Source: Echinococcus granulosus (taxonomy: Eukaryota > Platyhelminthes > Cestoda > Cyclophyllidea > Taeniidae). Taken from it: a stretch of 49,286 nucleotides of DNA. Below, one piece after another: positions 13,201-25,200 of this stretch. The DNA lies in NCBI RefSeq assembly GCF_000524195.1, contig NW_020170397.1, positions 150,455 through 199,740 on the forward strand, in the 5' to 3' direction. Below the pieces are notes generated by a model. It was not told where the DNA came from, did no database searches, and worked only from the letters and a program-made list of their open reading frames with translations. The position numbers were made by a program, and so were the translations under genes. Each line of letters opens with the position of its first letter. Position 1 is the stretch's first letter.

Positions 13201-16200
13201 TGGTTAGGGCTAGTCTCGCAGTTTGCAAGCCTACATTCCCTTGGAAATGATTTTGGACTTTAACTGTGATAACTTTAGCCACTAACTTTTATTCCCATGC
13301 TTGCGCAGGACTTTATTCTATCACCTTATAAACAATCAGACGTTTATCTTCAAACCGGGAGTGTTGATTCACCGCAATCTAGAAAGTGTAGTTGTTCCTT
13401 ATCGTCAGTTGGTGATTAGAAATGTTACTGATGACGGGTACGGGATGGATGAATGGTTTCTGCTGCCAATCTGCTTCATTTTTGTTGAGTATTTGACTTA
13501 CAGAAAGGGGAACGAATAAGTGAATAGAACCAAGATGAGTTCACGATTGCCGGATGAACGCATGTTGTAGGTGAAATTGGTATATTTCATGCTCTTCATA
13601 TTAATAGAACAAAGTTGACGGATGGATGAATGGGTGCATTCGTGGTAGACGGAAATGCAGGTCCCGGCTGAATGAATAGATTGAGTTGCAACCGGTTATT
13701 AATTCTAGGACGGGTGCTTTCGAGATGAGTGAATGGAAGGAAGGAAGTGAACTGGAGAGATGGATTCAGGATGAGCAAATGAACGAATCCAACATATATC
13801 AGTCGTCCTGAGATTGAATGTACAAAGTATGATGGGTGGAATAAATCCTCTTCTCAATTTTCAGAATCGCAGACTTCCTGCTGGATCAAGGGGCATGTCT
13901 GGAAGCACGCTCGGGTTGGGGGGACATGACACCCCTCCACCTCGCTGCATACTTCGACTGCCCGCGGGTGGCGCAACTCCTACTGGCACGCGGAGCCGAC
14001 CCACTGGTCCGTTCGGCGGCCCTTGAAGGCGCCACGCCACTGCACCTCGCTGCGGCGCAGCTCTCTCTCGGTTCCGCGCGCCTCCTCGCTCGATTACCGC
14101 TCGCTCTTGCTCCGCGCAACAATGGTCTCGACTCAGATGCCGCCGCCGCCGCCGATTTTGCACCGCTTGACTCACCACTCATGTGCAAGGATGCGCTGGA
14201 TGCAGCACTTCGAACGCCCTATGGTGAGATTGTTGTCTTCACTTTTTTCTTTTAAGGTGGATGGGTAGATGAAAAGGCATTCAAATGGACTAGCATCCGA
14301 ATGTATTGATGGTTTGATGAATATACGGTTTGGCGGGCGGACGGGCTGACGGATGAACGGACAGGCAGTAATAACAACTGACAGCTGTATAGATGGGTAA
14401 TCACTCTCTTCTCCGCCAATTACGAATTAAGTACTGTGGACACCCCCTTCTGGGATGATGGTTCTTGCTATCGTCCCAAGGTGAGCCGACGCAATCCTCT
14501 ACCTCACCCTTCATGAGACCAAGTAGCTGATTCATTGGTCGTTTGACATTTAAGTGGACCCATTTCTGTCTGCCCATTGACTTCCGCATCTTCCTTAGTC
14601 CGATGGCCGGGTTATTGGCAGGGTTGCTTCATCGTGAGCTGATACTTTTATTGCTACCCCTTAACCTTCACGCCTTTATTGTTTTATGTCTCATTTGTGG
14701 TATTTTTGGGAGATATTAATTTGGAATGGATGGATTGGTGGTCGCACGGAAAGACGGTTGGGCTGATGAATGGAACACGAATTTTTGATGAATGAGTGGG
14801 CAGTTAGTCAGAGATAGACGATTAGTTGCATAGATGGGTGGAAAAAGAAGCAGACGCACCCTCGGACGCTAATTTTGTAAACTTTCCAACTGACCGTAAA
14901 CATTCTTTCGATGTTACTGTTGTCAGGGGATTCACATTGCTCTGACCGCTTCGATTCTTCTTTTGTTTCCTTGATGAAACGTTGTTATTTGTTTAAAGTA
15001 CATGTGCAATGATGCGACGCCCCAAATCCTGCCCTTTTTGTAAAAACGTTCACACAAACCACACAACTCTCCACTGCTATTAGACAGCGTACGCTAACCC
15101 CTTGGAAGTACGGATGTTTATTTTCGTAAATAATTGTGTCTACAACTGTCACGACACGGTTTGACTGTCGTGAGTTTTCCTAGTAGTTCGCTTATACGTT
15201 GACCACGCATCCAGGGTTAAAAGTTCAACGCATTGAATTGAACTTTTAGAGGAATACTTGCTGCATTGTGAGATGAAAGCTACTAAGTTTGGGTTTGTCA
15301 TTAATTTTACAGATCTACGGCCGTCTTTTAAAATGTTTCCACCACTCAATCTACAATCTTATTGTGGATGAGATTTTCACCACTGTACCCTGCCATTGAA
15401 GTCCTCTGTACGGGTAGATAAGCATGGATTTCGGTTTGACCGCGTGTATGAATAGGTTATTCTTTGCGATCGGTTTTCGTTAATGCTATTAATAAAATAA
15501 GTCTTCCACTAACTTGTCCAAAATAGTTTATCTCATTGGATTATTTTAAAGATTACTTTTTGTTTGTTCTTGATCACTTAAATAGACTGTCTCCCGCCAG
15601 CAGGGGAGTTACCCGAACCCCTCTCCAGCATGCGTGATCGATTAGCCGAACTGTTGGGTCCCGCTGTTGATAGAAAAACCAAACTAAAGGTGGGTTTTAC
15701 TCTTTCCTTCACTACGTTCTACTTACTTATCAGTAGCATTGTGTGCTCTGAACAAGTGGCTCACTTTATAGTTGGGGTGCTAAATGCTATTTTACACTTA
15801 TGCCTTCAATAAAATTAACCTTGCAAGTTAGTTTTATATTGCTCCCTTTCTTCTCTCACTTCGTGCTGCTCCTTTTTCCTCTATTATATCAGTAGGCCTT
15901 GGCTCTACTATAAGATTTATAAGGCAGTTTCGAAAGCATACTTTCACCGCAGATGTAAAAATGGGGGTAAATAATACTTTACCATGGCAGGTTGTTAAGT
16001 TGCTATTTCTTACTTGAAGCTGGCAGCAAAACCGTCATCTAGCTTCCATAAAAGGGGAAGGCTAGTGTTTTGTCGTACTCATTACTGTAGGCAGATGTTG
16101 GTGTGCCAGTAGCAAAAATTCACATTTTTGACATGCTAAATATGGAGACAAAGCTCTTATCCTCTTATTTGTGTGGCTAAATCAGAGCACCCCAACTGCC

Positions 16201-19200
16201 TGATCAGGTTTACGAGAATAAAATAGTTGAAAGGGCAACAAGCGTAACCGTTGGTTCTCATAGGTGGTCGCACCTGGCGAAGGTGCAGCAGAATGCAACG
16301 TCACTTGAGAAAAAAAACCCTACTTGACTTAATCTATCTGATATAGTGAAAGGACTCAAGTTGTGTTGCTGCTTGTATTCTATCCAGCTGGATTTTCTGG
16401 GCGCAGGCTGCACTGCCTCGTCAGGTTACCGCGTGTTGCCAACAGCAACACAGCACCTGCTTCAGGGTTATTTGGGTAGCGAGATCCACTCGCCCACACC
16501 CCAGCGCTCTCGTTCCACTGTAAGTCCAATAACGGGCGACCTGCTTGCTCCAAATCGGTCTAGGAGTCCTGGGGGTTCTCTGCTTCTTGGCCTCCTTGCG
16601 CCGGCATGCAGTGCCACTGAAGTTGCCGCTCCTATGCCTGGTAAGTTCCATCTAAGAACTAGGATTGTTGACCCCGAAACGTTCCCATTTTTTCAGCCGA
16701 AACGGGAGTCCTATCGCCTCGAAGACCACGTAGGGCGACTGTTGCATCCACGGAACCGAATACCCCCTTTGCATCACCGGCGCGGACTCGTGGATTGAAT
16801 ATTTCACCGCCTCCGCCGCCTCCTCCTCTATCACTGACAGTTTCTTCCGCCACCGTTACCCCCGTCAATCACTCCCTTCCCTCCACCTCTACTGTGTCTG
16901 CCAAGGTCACATTACGCGCAATGGGACTGGCTTTGGGCGACCGAGTTTGTGTTGGACCTGGTGGCGGTAGTAGTGAGGCGTCAGCAAAATTTTCCGCTAC
17001 AGCAGCTGCCACTAGTGGGCGAATGGGTCGACTGAGGTACTGTGGACCGGTGGAATTCGCATCTGGGGTATGGGTCGGCATTGAATTGGATGAGGCTTAT
17101 GGAAAAGACAATGGCTCGGTCAATGGGGTGAGTTTGAGCGTGTCTGCCTGATGGAAGAGATGCTTGCTCGTTAGTGGCGTTTATAACTGGATCACATGAG
17201 TAGCTGAATTGTAGACTAATGCTGGGTTCTGCCTAGTCCGATCCAATTTTGTACCGATCATTTAAGAGCTTGTAGTCGGTATACCTCAACTCCGTGAGGT
17301 AGAAACAAGTATTGCCGATTTTAGTGGGTCCATATTGACGTCCTCTTTTTAGAATTTACCCTCTCGGTACTACAAAGGGTTGGTTTATGCTCTACACTAA
17401 TCGCAACTCTTATGACAGTCGACGTTTATGCAACCGCTTTCAAAGACAGTGTTTGCTATTCATTCCTGCCACCTTTCATTTTAATGCTGTCCAGTGATCC
17501 ATCTGGATTCCTCACATCTTCATTTGAAACAGACGTCTTCGAGATTGGAGTAGACATGACTTCTATGATATATATCGTATCTTCTCATACTCCTTTATTC
17601 TGTGACATAAAAAGGGAAGGGGGGGAGGGGGGAGGCATCCAGGCGACGAAATCGCGCCCGTTGTCTTTTCAAATGGGGTTTGCTTACTGCTCCCACAAGC
17701 GCAGTGCCATTTCTGAGGACACAATAGAACATGACAGCAATGTGATTTATTGCTAACACTTGGGTATTGAGTTAATACTTCGGATATGTACTGTATTTAT
17801 TTATTTTCTAGGTATCCTACTTTGAATGCGCCCCCAACCACGGTATTTTTGCACCTATCGGTCGAGTGTACAAGGTCAGTCGGACAAATGGACAGATCCG
17901 TCCCTGTTTTGTGGAGGCCAACGGGAGGCGTTCCACTCCGACGCCGTTGCAAAATATCCCTGTTGATGTCTCCCATGTTAGTGCCAAAGTCGACACTGGT
18001 TAGTGTTCATTCCCCTCCTACTTGTCGTCTTTTAAAGTTACGATCCCGTTGCCATGTCTGAGTCACTCTTGAAGGCTCGCGACTCTGGAAGGCACATAGA
18101 TGGAATAAGTCGAGCTTTTCAGCTGTCGTCTCTTACGGCTGATGCAAATTTCGCAACATTTTACCCTATTTTACTTTTGCCTGGAGTAAAAGATGTTTAA
18201 AGTGGAGCTGAAACTAGCACAGTTCCTATAGGCAACGAATTTTGTGCCTTAATTGCAGTTATGCAGAGTATATACTTATCGAAATTGATTTAACTTGAGA
18301 GGTCTTTTGAGCTCCTCAGTATGCGTTATTCTCCTTCTTTTTACTTCTACTGCCTAGTTGTTTATCTAGTGTGCTCTTGACTCTGTCGGCGTTTGGAGCT
18401 TGTCTGACCGTCAGACTCCACCGAAGGCTTGTCAAAACATTTAAATGAACGGATTTTTATTCTTCCGTTCAGGTTTGCACAAGCCGTCCGCAACAGAGGA
18501 TTTTAAAATTGGCGACAGAGTTCTGGTTGCGGGTCTTCGACGTGGAACCATCCGTTATGTCGGTGAAACACAATTTGCACCTGGTAGGCGGCGGATGTCT
18601 TTCCTCAGCAGTGTCTCTTTTCACGTGTTTTTCTATTCTGTCGCTGATATTGTATTTAACTAGCAATGTATGAGTAAGATGGAGTTACCCAATTTTAAAA
18701 TTTTCGTCTAGTTTTTAAACAAACCATCGTTTCATTGCATACATCATGATGCGTGTGGTGATAGACATTGCCGAAGGCATTTGTTAGTAGAGATGAAAAA
18801 TAATTTCAATAATTTTAAATGGAAGTATCATTTGCCTCCTCTGTAGGCATTTGGTACGGCGTGGAGTTGTCCAAGGCCGTGGGAAAAAACGATGGCTCTG
18901 TGGAAGGTGTTCGTTACTTCACATGCGAATCGAAACACGGTGTTTTCGCACCAGCCCTGCGTCTACAGAGGTAGGCCTGTTTTCCTTTGTGTCATGGATA
19001 AGTGGGTAGCTTTGAGATACATAATAAACACGGGCATTTCCCCTGACAAGTAAGTCAGCAAACGGTCCGGAAATGGCACGTTTTTGTAGCACGCACGAAA
19101 AAAGTGACCGGGAAATTGAGGGTCTTTGCAGCTTGCTGTCATCCATTAATACATCTGCTACCCATTCACATACACGGGTAGATGAATTTTCTTGCATAGT

Positions 19201-20934
19201 CGGGATACAATGTACCCACCTCTGGACCAATAATTACGGCCTCAGATTATTCGGCCATCTACGCTTTGGAACGGGATTAAGCTTGGTTTCGTAAAACAGA
19301 CAAGCCTAATTTAAATTAGGCCTAAAATGGTAGAATTTACGATGAGAGGGAACTGGTGCAGACCAATTGTGGGTACCGCACTGATAAGTTTACGCATTGT
19401 TATCCTCTATACGGTGGCCATAAATGGTCGAGCGTTCTACAGGTCACTTCAGGTTACAACGAACTCATCATATTAAGGCATATCGAAAACCTCACGAACC
19501 TGTTTGATAATCTGATGCAGGTGCATTCTAAGTGTTATGCGCTTGATGAGAGGCCTCTGAGGCTTTGAAAAGGATCGGATTAAGCTCGGCTCGTAGAGCG
19601 TGCACTTTGGATCACGACAGGTTCGTTGAATCACCACCTTTATGCCACGATGGTTGAAGGTAGGGGGAAAATAACGAAACACAGTGGAGGGTGTTGCACC
19701 GATAAGGTCCCGCATGCCTTGTACAGGTGCCGCCATTGTACAAGTCATCGGGTGCGAGGCGTATCGGAATTGATGCAATAGGAGATCGCTTTAGGTCCTT
19801 CAGCTTGGTTTCAGCTCGCTTTGTCTCATCCCTTCATTCATCTGTGTCTACTTCATCCAAGCCTGATCGTCTTTAGAATTTACAAAAGGGGTTGTTTTGA
19901 CAGCGCTAGATCTCAGAGTGTACTTGTCTTCTGTCCAACTTATGTAATTTACCTTAGAGTCATCAAATTCCTGTTGCGATTCATTACTATGTCTGGGATC
20001 TATCTATCTCAAATCTGATTCATCCATCTACCCAGTTCCGTTGAATTCATCCACTAATTCATTACCTAATCAAGTGGAAATAAAAAAGTATCAGCACATT
20101 CTCTGAGTTTCTTCCTTCGTTTTAATCGCAGACTTCCACCACGCAATCGATCCTCGGATCTTGCCAGCAACAACGATATGAGCCAGTCTGTGCATGCGGA
20201 CTTTCTGCCCGACTGCCAGCGTCGCCATCCTGTAACCCCGGAGTGTACACGCCGGTCCGACCTCGTCTTTGGTGACAACTACGCATCTCTGGGACGTCCA
20301 CGACCTTCCACCGCTTCTGTGAGGGCCTTAACTGCTACCAAAGGTGGTCGTGGATGGACCTCAAGTGCTGCCGAGGAATTTTATTTGCAGGTTGGCATGC
20401 AGGTGCTATGCACGGGAGAACTTGGTAGGTGGCCTTTGTTGTGATTGCCCCTCCCAATTCAACTATGCTTCTAGTTATTGAATTTGGGGTTGATGTTCTT
20501 TGGAAACGATTTGATACCTAACAACACAAAAAGTTCAGAATCCGCCTTATTATCAAAGGACTGGGTTGATTGGCTAGAACTTACGTCAGCACTATGCAGT
20601 CGAAATCAATGGAGACTGGTACAATACATCCTGTTGTTTTCATGTCCCCTTCTTGATCCTTTCAGGAACCCTTCGCTACATCGGGCCCGTAGACTTTACT
20701 GACGGCTTATGGTTAGGCGTGGAGCTACGCGGACCGCATGGTCGACATGATGGTGCGGTTGCGGGCCGCCGCTACTTTAACTGTGCCCCCAATCACGGTG
20801 TTTTGGTGCGACCTTCACGGGTGACCTTCAGGGGTATCAATGCGGCCAAACTATTGCCCCCGGGCATGGTGACGACCTTCGAAAAGCCTCACAACAAGGC
20901 AATGGATACGAGGTCTATCCAAAGTCATCCATGA
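7015..20934 (+). CDS. CLIP4: CLIP4-like protein: ankyrin repeats plus three CAP-Gly domains
   Basis: Exons: 7015-7284 (likely first), 8810-9142, 9755-9864, 13865-14223, 15601-15689, 16388-16640, 16697-17127, 17812-17998, 18473-18583, 18847-18970, 20132-20424, 20666-20934. All junctions are GT-AG with matching phase, giving about 942 residues (human CLIP4 about 705). A conserved FALLRQW-like segment is followed by ankyrin-type units (DMTLLHYTAKSG, about 215; DMTPLHLAA and GATPLHLAA, about 256-330). CAP-Gly domains lie at about 547-636, 688-756 and 841-912, with signature loops GKDNG, GKNDG and GRHDG. The stretch VDVSHVSAKVDTG and the ending VLVRPSRVTFRGIN match vertebrate CLIP4 closely. CAP-Gly domains bind EEY/F-type tails of tubulin and EB proteins, so a microtubule plus-end or membrane-linker role is inferred. 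Exons 2-12 are secure. Exon 1 rests on phase 0 and a good start context only. Confidence 0.92.
9865..13864 (+). other. Large intron 3 of the CLIP4-like gene
   Basis: A 4.0-kb intron between the two exons that encode the ankyrin region. It is AT-rich. It holds an antisense gag relic (12184-12534) and, near its 3' end, a diverged GGATGAATG-type repeat tract. No other coding segment was recognised. Confidence 0.8.
12184..12534 (-). pseudogene. Gag relic of a Gypsy-type LTR retrotransposon
   Basis: This 116-codon open frame lies antisense inside intron 3 of the CLIP4-like gene. The N-terminal part (LPQFWNNDVPGWFRQAEAQF, then a leucine/proline stretch, then APYETLKAEVLRV) has the layout of the capsid-type gag domain common in flatworm and arthropod Gypsy elements. 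In those families LP.FW..D...WF.Q.EAQF is followed by Y..LK.E...R. The frame stops before any zinc knuckle, protease or reverse transcriptase. No LTRs or pol were seen nearby, so it is a decayed fragment. Confidence 0.75.
13560..14860. repeat. Diverged GGATGAATG-type short repeats
   Basis: Loose repeats of GATGGATGAATGG-like units occur at about 13593-13790, 14255-14400 and 14715-14850, flanking the fourth CLIP4 exon on both sides. The reverse-complement form (TTCATCCA) recurs at about 19835-19850 and 20013-20065. Units are too diverged for a fixed period to be set by eye. They look like old minisatellite or repeat-derived DNA confined to introns of this gene. Confidence 0.5.
17613..17635 (+). 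other. G-rich tract with G-quadruplex potential
   Basis: A 23-nt run with at least four G-triplets separated by one or two A residues, on the coding strand of intron 7 of the CLIP4-like gene. It is the only such tract noticed in this AT-rich window. Confidence 0.5.
19262..19800 (+). repeat. Diverged tandem duplication in intron 10 of the CLIP4-like gene
   Basis: Two units of about 250-300 bp start at 19262 and 19562. Both open with GCTTTG(G/A)A...GGATTAAGCT(T/C)GG. Both later contain GGGT...GCAC(T/C)GATAAG...CGCAT, and near the end an (A/G)GGC(A/G)TATCG(A/G)A core. Similarity is patchy, so the duplication is old. No coding frame crosses both units. Confidence 0.5.
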
Positions 20935-22236
20935 TTCCTCTTTCTCCCTCTGCAATTTCATCCCTCTGATGCATTTTTCTGCTTTTCTTTACTCCAATTC
21001 TCTTTTGGTGTTAATTTAGTGCGATAAAACCAATCGTGAGAGTTTGGTTGTATATTTTCCATCTTGGTAGTCTCTCTTCCCCCCTTAGTTTGTGAACTTC
21101 ATTCTATTAGTTTGATCTTTGATTCTTGTTTAAATCAACTTTTTTTTTCTCATTCTGTACTTATGCTTCTGTCATTGCATTTATTTAACGAATTAAATAT
21201 TCTTCCCTGAGGGTTCTTGCAATCCTTGACCTTCTAAATGGGCCTTTTTGGAAAGTCTTTCTTACGGCTATGAGGATTTGGGATGTATTGGTAGAGCAAT
21301 TGTAGTAAGTGTGATTCTTTGATGGCGTTTGATTGCACGGACACTTAAGCCTTCGCGGTTTGTACATCCACTCGGCGGTACGGCTTCAGGGTCATGCCAT
21401 TAGCTTTTTAGTCCTTTTGTGTGTCAGTAGTCTATTTTCTGCCACACTACCAGGACTTTCTACTGTAATACACTAAGTTTTTGTCCAGCTCTAGGTTTCG
21501 GTACTGGATCACTTGGGGGCTCCACCATTGTCCGTCTGCCCTACTGTACGGTGGCAATGCACATTCTAGCCGAGGACTATCTTTCGGCTTCAGGGGAGTC
21601 TCAGGGCGCTTAACCCACGACTATGGGAAAGATTCTGGGAGCATCAATGAGATTTTTTGCGTTGGACAAAGTATAGATGGATTGCTCTATTAATAAACAA
21701 GAATAGGCTATGAAAGAGGCCACAAAAAACAATTTGACATTTGCCAATCTGTAAGGAGATTTTAGAATACAGTCTTTACTAAGTGTTGAGGCCGGATTTC
21801 TTCAAACCTGTAAGGCCCGTATGAATCTATCATGCATAAACAGAAGATTTGCGATAGTTTATCTGGTATCTGTGACGTTATTGTACAAGGGTTAAATTAT
21901 ATTTCCCTGCATTGAATAAATAATTAGTGTCTCTTATTAGCTATAAATTAGTGTAAAACACATCAAAAGGGTATTTTCGCGAGTCCTTATTGTAAAATTG
22001 TATAAAAGCGGTCCCATTTTTTAAAATGATTAAACGACATTATTTCATTTTTACTACCTGCTACTACAAAATGCAAAACCAAAAACCTCCAAAGCAACTA
22101 AAATAATCTCTTTTAAAAAAGGATTTCAAGAAAAAAGTGCAAGATGATGTCATGTATTTAAAATGATTGGCTGTATCAGGGCCGTAACTCTACGCATTTC
22201 AAATTGCGGCCTTCCCTTTATTGGTTTGTTTGGGGA
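20935..22236 (+). other. 3' flank of CLIP4-like gene and spacer
   Basis: An ATTAAA at 21192-21197 and an AATAAA at 21692-21697 are candidate poly(A) signals for the CLIP4-like transcript. The spacer contains a decayed CAP-Gly exon at about 21489-21656. After about 21720 it is AT-rich, up to the transporter start at 22237. Confidence 0.5.
21489..21656 (+). pseudogene. Decayed fourth CAP-Gly exon
   Basis: This segment resembles the first CAP-Gly exon (about 17025-17127) at nucleotide and protein level. It has CG(T/A)CTG...TACTGT, a YGGN...SRGL stretch, and then YGKDSGSINE where the intact exon has YGKDNGSVNG. The similarity is split between frames, and the loop frame cannot be joined to a complete CAP-Gly fold. 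A polypyrimidine acceptor (TTTTTGTCCAG) still precedes it. It is best read as a relic of an exon duplication downstream of the gene. Confidence 0.45.
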
Positions 22237-25200
22237 ATGTCAAAATCAGTAGTAGAAGTAAATGTAACGTGCAATCATTGCAAATAGGATTTTAGATGTT
22301 TATTACCACACGTTTTTAATCTTATTAATAGTAGTATCGGTGTTGGCGTCCTTGCGATGCCTTTTTGCTTTCACGAAGTATGTGGGCATTATTTTATTAA
22401 TCTTACTTTAGTGTGGAGTTGTATTGATGATCATAGCCTTATTACTTATGACCCTTGCAACGTATCATTCTTGCATTCTGACAATCAAATCAATTAACCA
22501 TTTCCGATGCGACTCTCTCGAGCGTGCAGGTTCGTTTCATTTGTCGACCTAACACTCTATACTCCAGCTTATAAGTCTCATGGCACCTTTGGCAAACGCT
22601 TAGTTGAATTATGGTAAGGCTGAACTACTTTTTCTGGTGAAAATAACACTTTAGTTTAATTGGCTTGCTTTTTGGGATGATAGTTGGACTCAATGTGGCA
22701 ATCAGTGATTTGGGTAGCGAAGTCCTTTCTACTGTTTCCAGTTTGAAGGTCTGTGATATATCGTTGCTTCATCTTGTCATTTTTAGGCTAATGCTACTAT
22801 CAGGCGTTGCGTTTTGCTGTTCGCCACAGTTCTTGTTACTCCTTTTTGCTTTTTTCGGCGCGTGGATTTTCTTAGTGCTACCAGCTCGGTAGCAGTCATT
22901 ATTTACAGTATCTTTCTTTTAGATGTACGTTTTGCTTAATTGACTGATTCACAATAACGTTATAATCCTTATTCATGTGCTTAATTCATTTAGCTGATGT
23001 TAGCCTATGCAGTTCCGAAAGTCTTGTCCAAGCACTTCTCCTTGGAGTATTTCCGTTTTTGGCGACCGGAAGGCTTGGTGCGTTGTGTGCCCATTATCGC
23101 GAGCTCTCTCTGTTGCCAGGTGTAAGCTGCGCCTCAAATTGGCCTTCAAATACCCAATAGGTGGTGTCCACTACTTATGTCGTTATCTCATCCATTTTCA
23201 GTCAAGTGAGTACAATCTACACGAGTTTAAAGAATCCCCCTCTTGTCATCATGAAAAAAGTCCTAATCCACGCCCTCTCCTTCATTTTCATCTACTACTC
23301 TGTGGTAAGTTGATTTATTAATATTACTTTAGCATTCAAATTACCGATGCAGCTTAGAATTTGAACATTGCCATCCATTCATATGTGACAAACCGTTTGA
23401 CTATCATCTAGGGCATAATACCTTATCCTACTTGAGCAGCGGATTGCAACAGTTGCTTTCCGATGGCATATTCCATCATATGCAGACATTTTTTGGAAGT
23501 AGAACCAAACGCCATTTGTGATTCTCAAAAGTGTTTGTCTATGGAAATGTGTAAGCTGTTTCCTGTGCGTTTTATATTTACCCATCGTCACATTTGACCT
23601 TTCTTACTCCTTTCATTTGTTATCAGCTCACCTCGTCTCTATTCCTTCAACAAGAACAACAAACTAACAACACAACTTTGGAAATTCAAGATACTAACAC
23701 TTAGATATTATTGGCTGAAAAAAAAGAATGAATAACCTCGAAAAGGCTTTAGGATCGCGATTTGTTGCCTGGACGTACTATGTAAATTGAAAATGGCTGT
23801 AATGTATAAATAATTGTATCAAAGAGGAAGTAGCAAAGTCCCCTCATATGGTGAATGTTTTGGATGCAAACAACCCTGTTACCATCCCTGTTTGATAAGT
23901 TAGCGCTCGTAGAATCACTTAAAGGTGGGTTGGAATGCTCAGAGATGACGAATGCAGATTTCCCTGGAGGTCCAGCAGGCCATAACCACGCTTGTGCAAA
24001 TGAGAAAAGAAAAAGGGAATAACACAGTGATCTCAGGCAATCGGACTTTACTTCCAACCTCCTATTTCCCCTTAGGCTGGTCTGATGGGCTACATAGCAT
24101 TTTACCATGGTTTGAACGAGACATTACCCGGTGACATGCTGGCCAGTTACCCCGAGGACCACCGAGCAGTTCACATCCGTTTGGGCTTTCTCTACACAGT
24201 CGCTGCTTCTCTTCCCCTTCTCCTCTTTCCTTTGCGCACTGCCTTGCACAGTCTGCTATTCGAGGAGGCTGTGGTGAGTGTCCTTTTTTAGGCTTTGTCC
24301 TCACCCCTTCCTGCGGTATCACTTGACTGCATTGACTGTCACCATCACTACTGAGTCAGAGACTGCGAGAGCGTATATGTTTCTTAACCTCGGTGATGTA
24401 TCACGTCAATTTTGATAGATTCTGAATGTTTTAATGCTAGATTAAAAGAACCCTTGTTCTCTCACATCGCTTCCTCTCTCCTCATGTTTGTAGGTTGAAG
24501 AAGGACCTCTCCATGCGGACGCCTCCCCGACTATTCCAAACATGCGATTTTGCTGGCTAACTGGCGGTGTCATATTCCTGTCAGTCGTTGCCAGTCAAAC
24601 TACTGACAAGGGTGCGTGCCATTGCTTCTTAAAGATGTTTATTCTAGCAAAATTGGTGGTAATTCGTAATGCGCACCGAGAGGTGCTCACGTAATCCTGG
24701 TCTTACCTCGTATTCCTGAAAAAGTTCTTCCATTATCCCAAAAGTGCTTCACGATTTTGTTTCATGGGAGGATAATTCTTTAGAAATACCTTAGGCTTAG
24801 AGGTCAACAAATAAATTCCTAACATACCGTATGCTCCAGATTCCTGTAAGCACGTAATAGACCAAAAGAGTAGTAATTCATCGTGTCTTAGCCTGACACA
24901 TTACTAGTGCCGTTGAAGAAGATAGCAGTCCTCAGGTGAAAATATCTTTGAAAATTCCTATCTAGTGACTTAAATGATTCGTCAAGTTTTCGGTATAGCC
25001 CACTGCAGTAAACTTTTTGTGACTTCTGAAACTTGTGAAATTCATGTCGCAAACGCGCATTAACATCGGTATATCAATGCTTGGTGTAATTCAAAGTGAG
25101 GGCTCCCGAACTGAATTTGATGCGATGGCTTTCGAAGCCTTTGAAGCTTTACATTGAATGCGTAGCGCCTGGAAAAGTGCGGCTGCAAAGCCTACCTCCT

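Noticed and set aside
22749..22829. Read-through of this intron in the SLC38-like gene
   Set aside because: The frame is open, but splicing it out aligns the next helix with the family far better and keeps phase.
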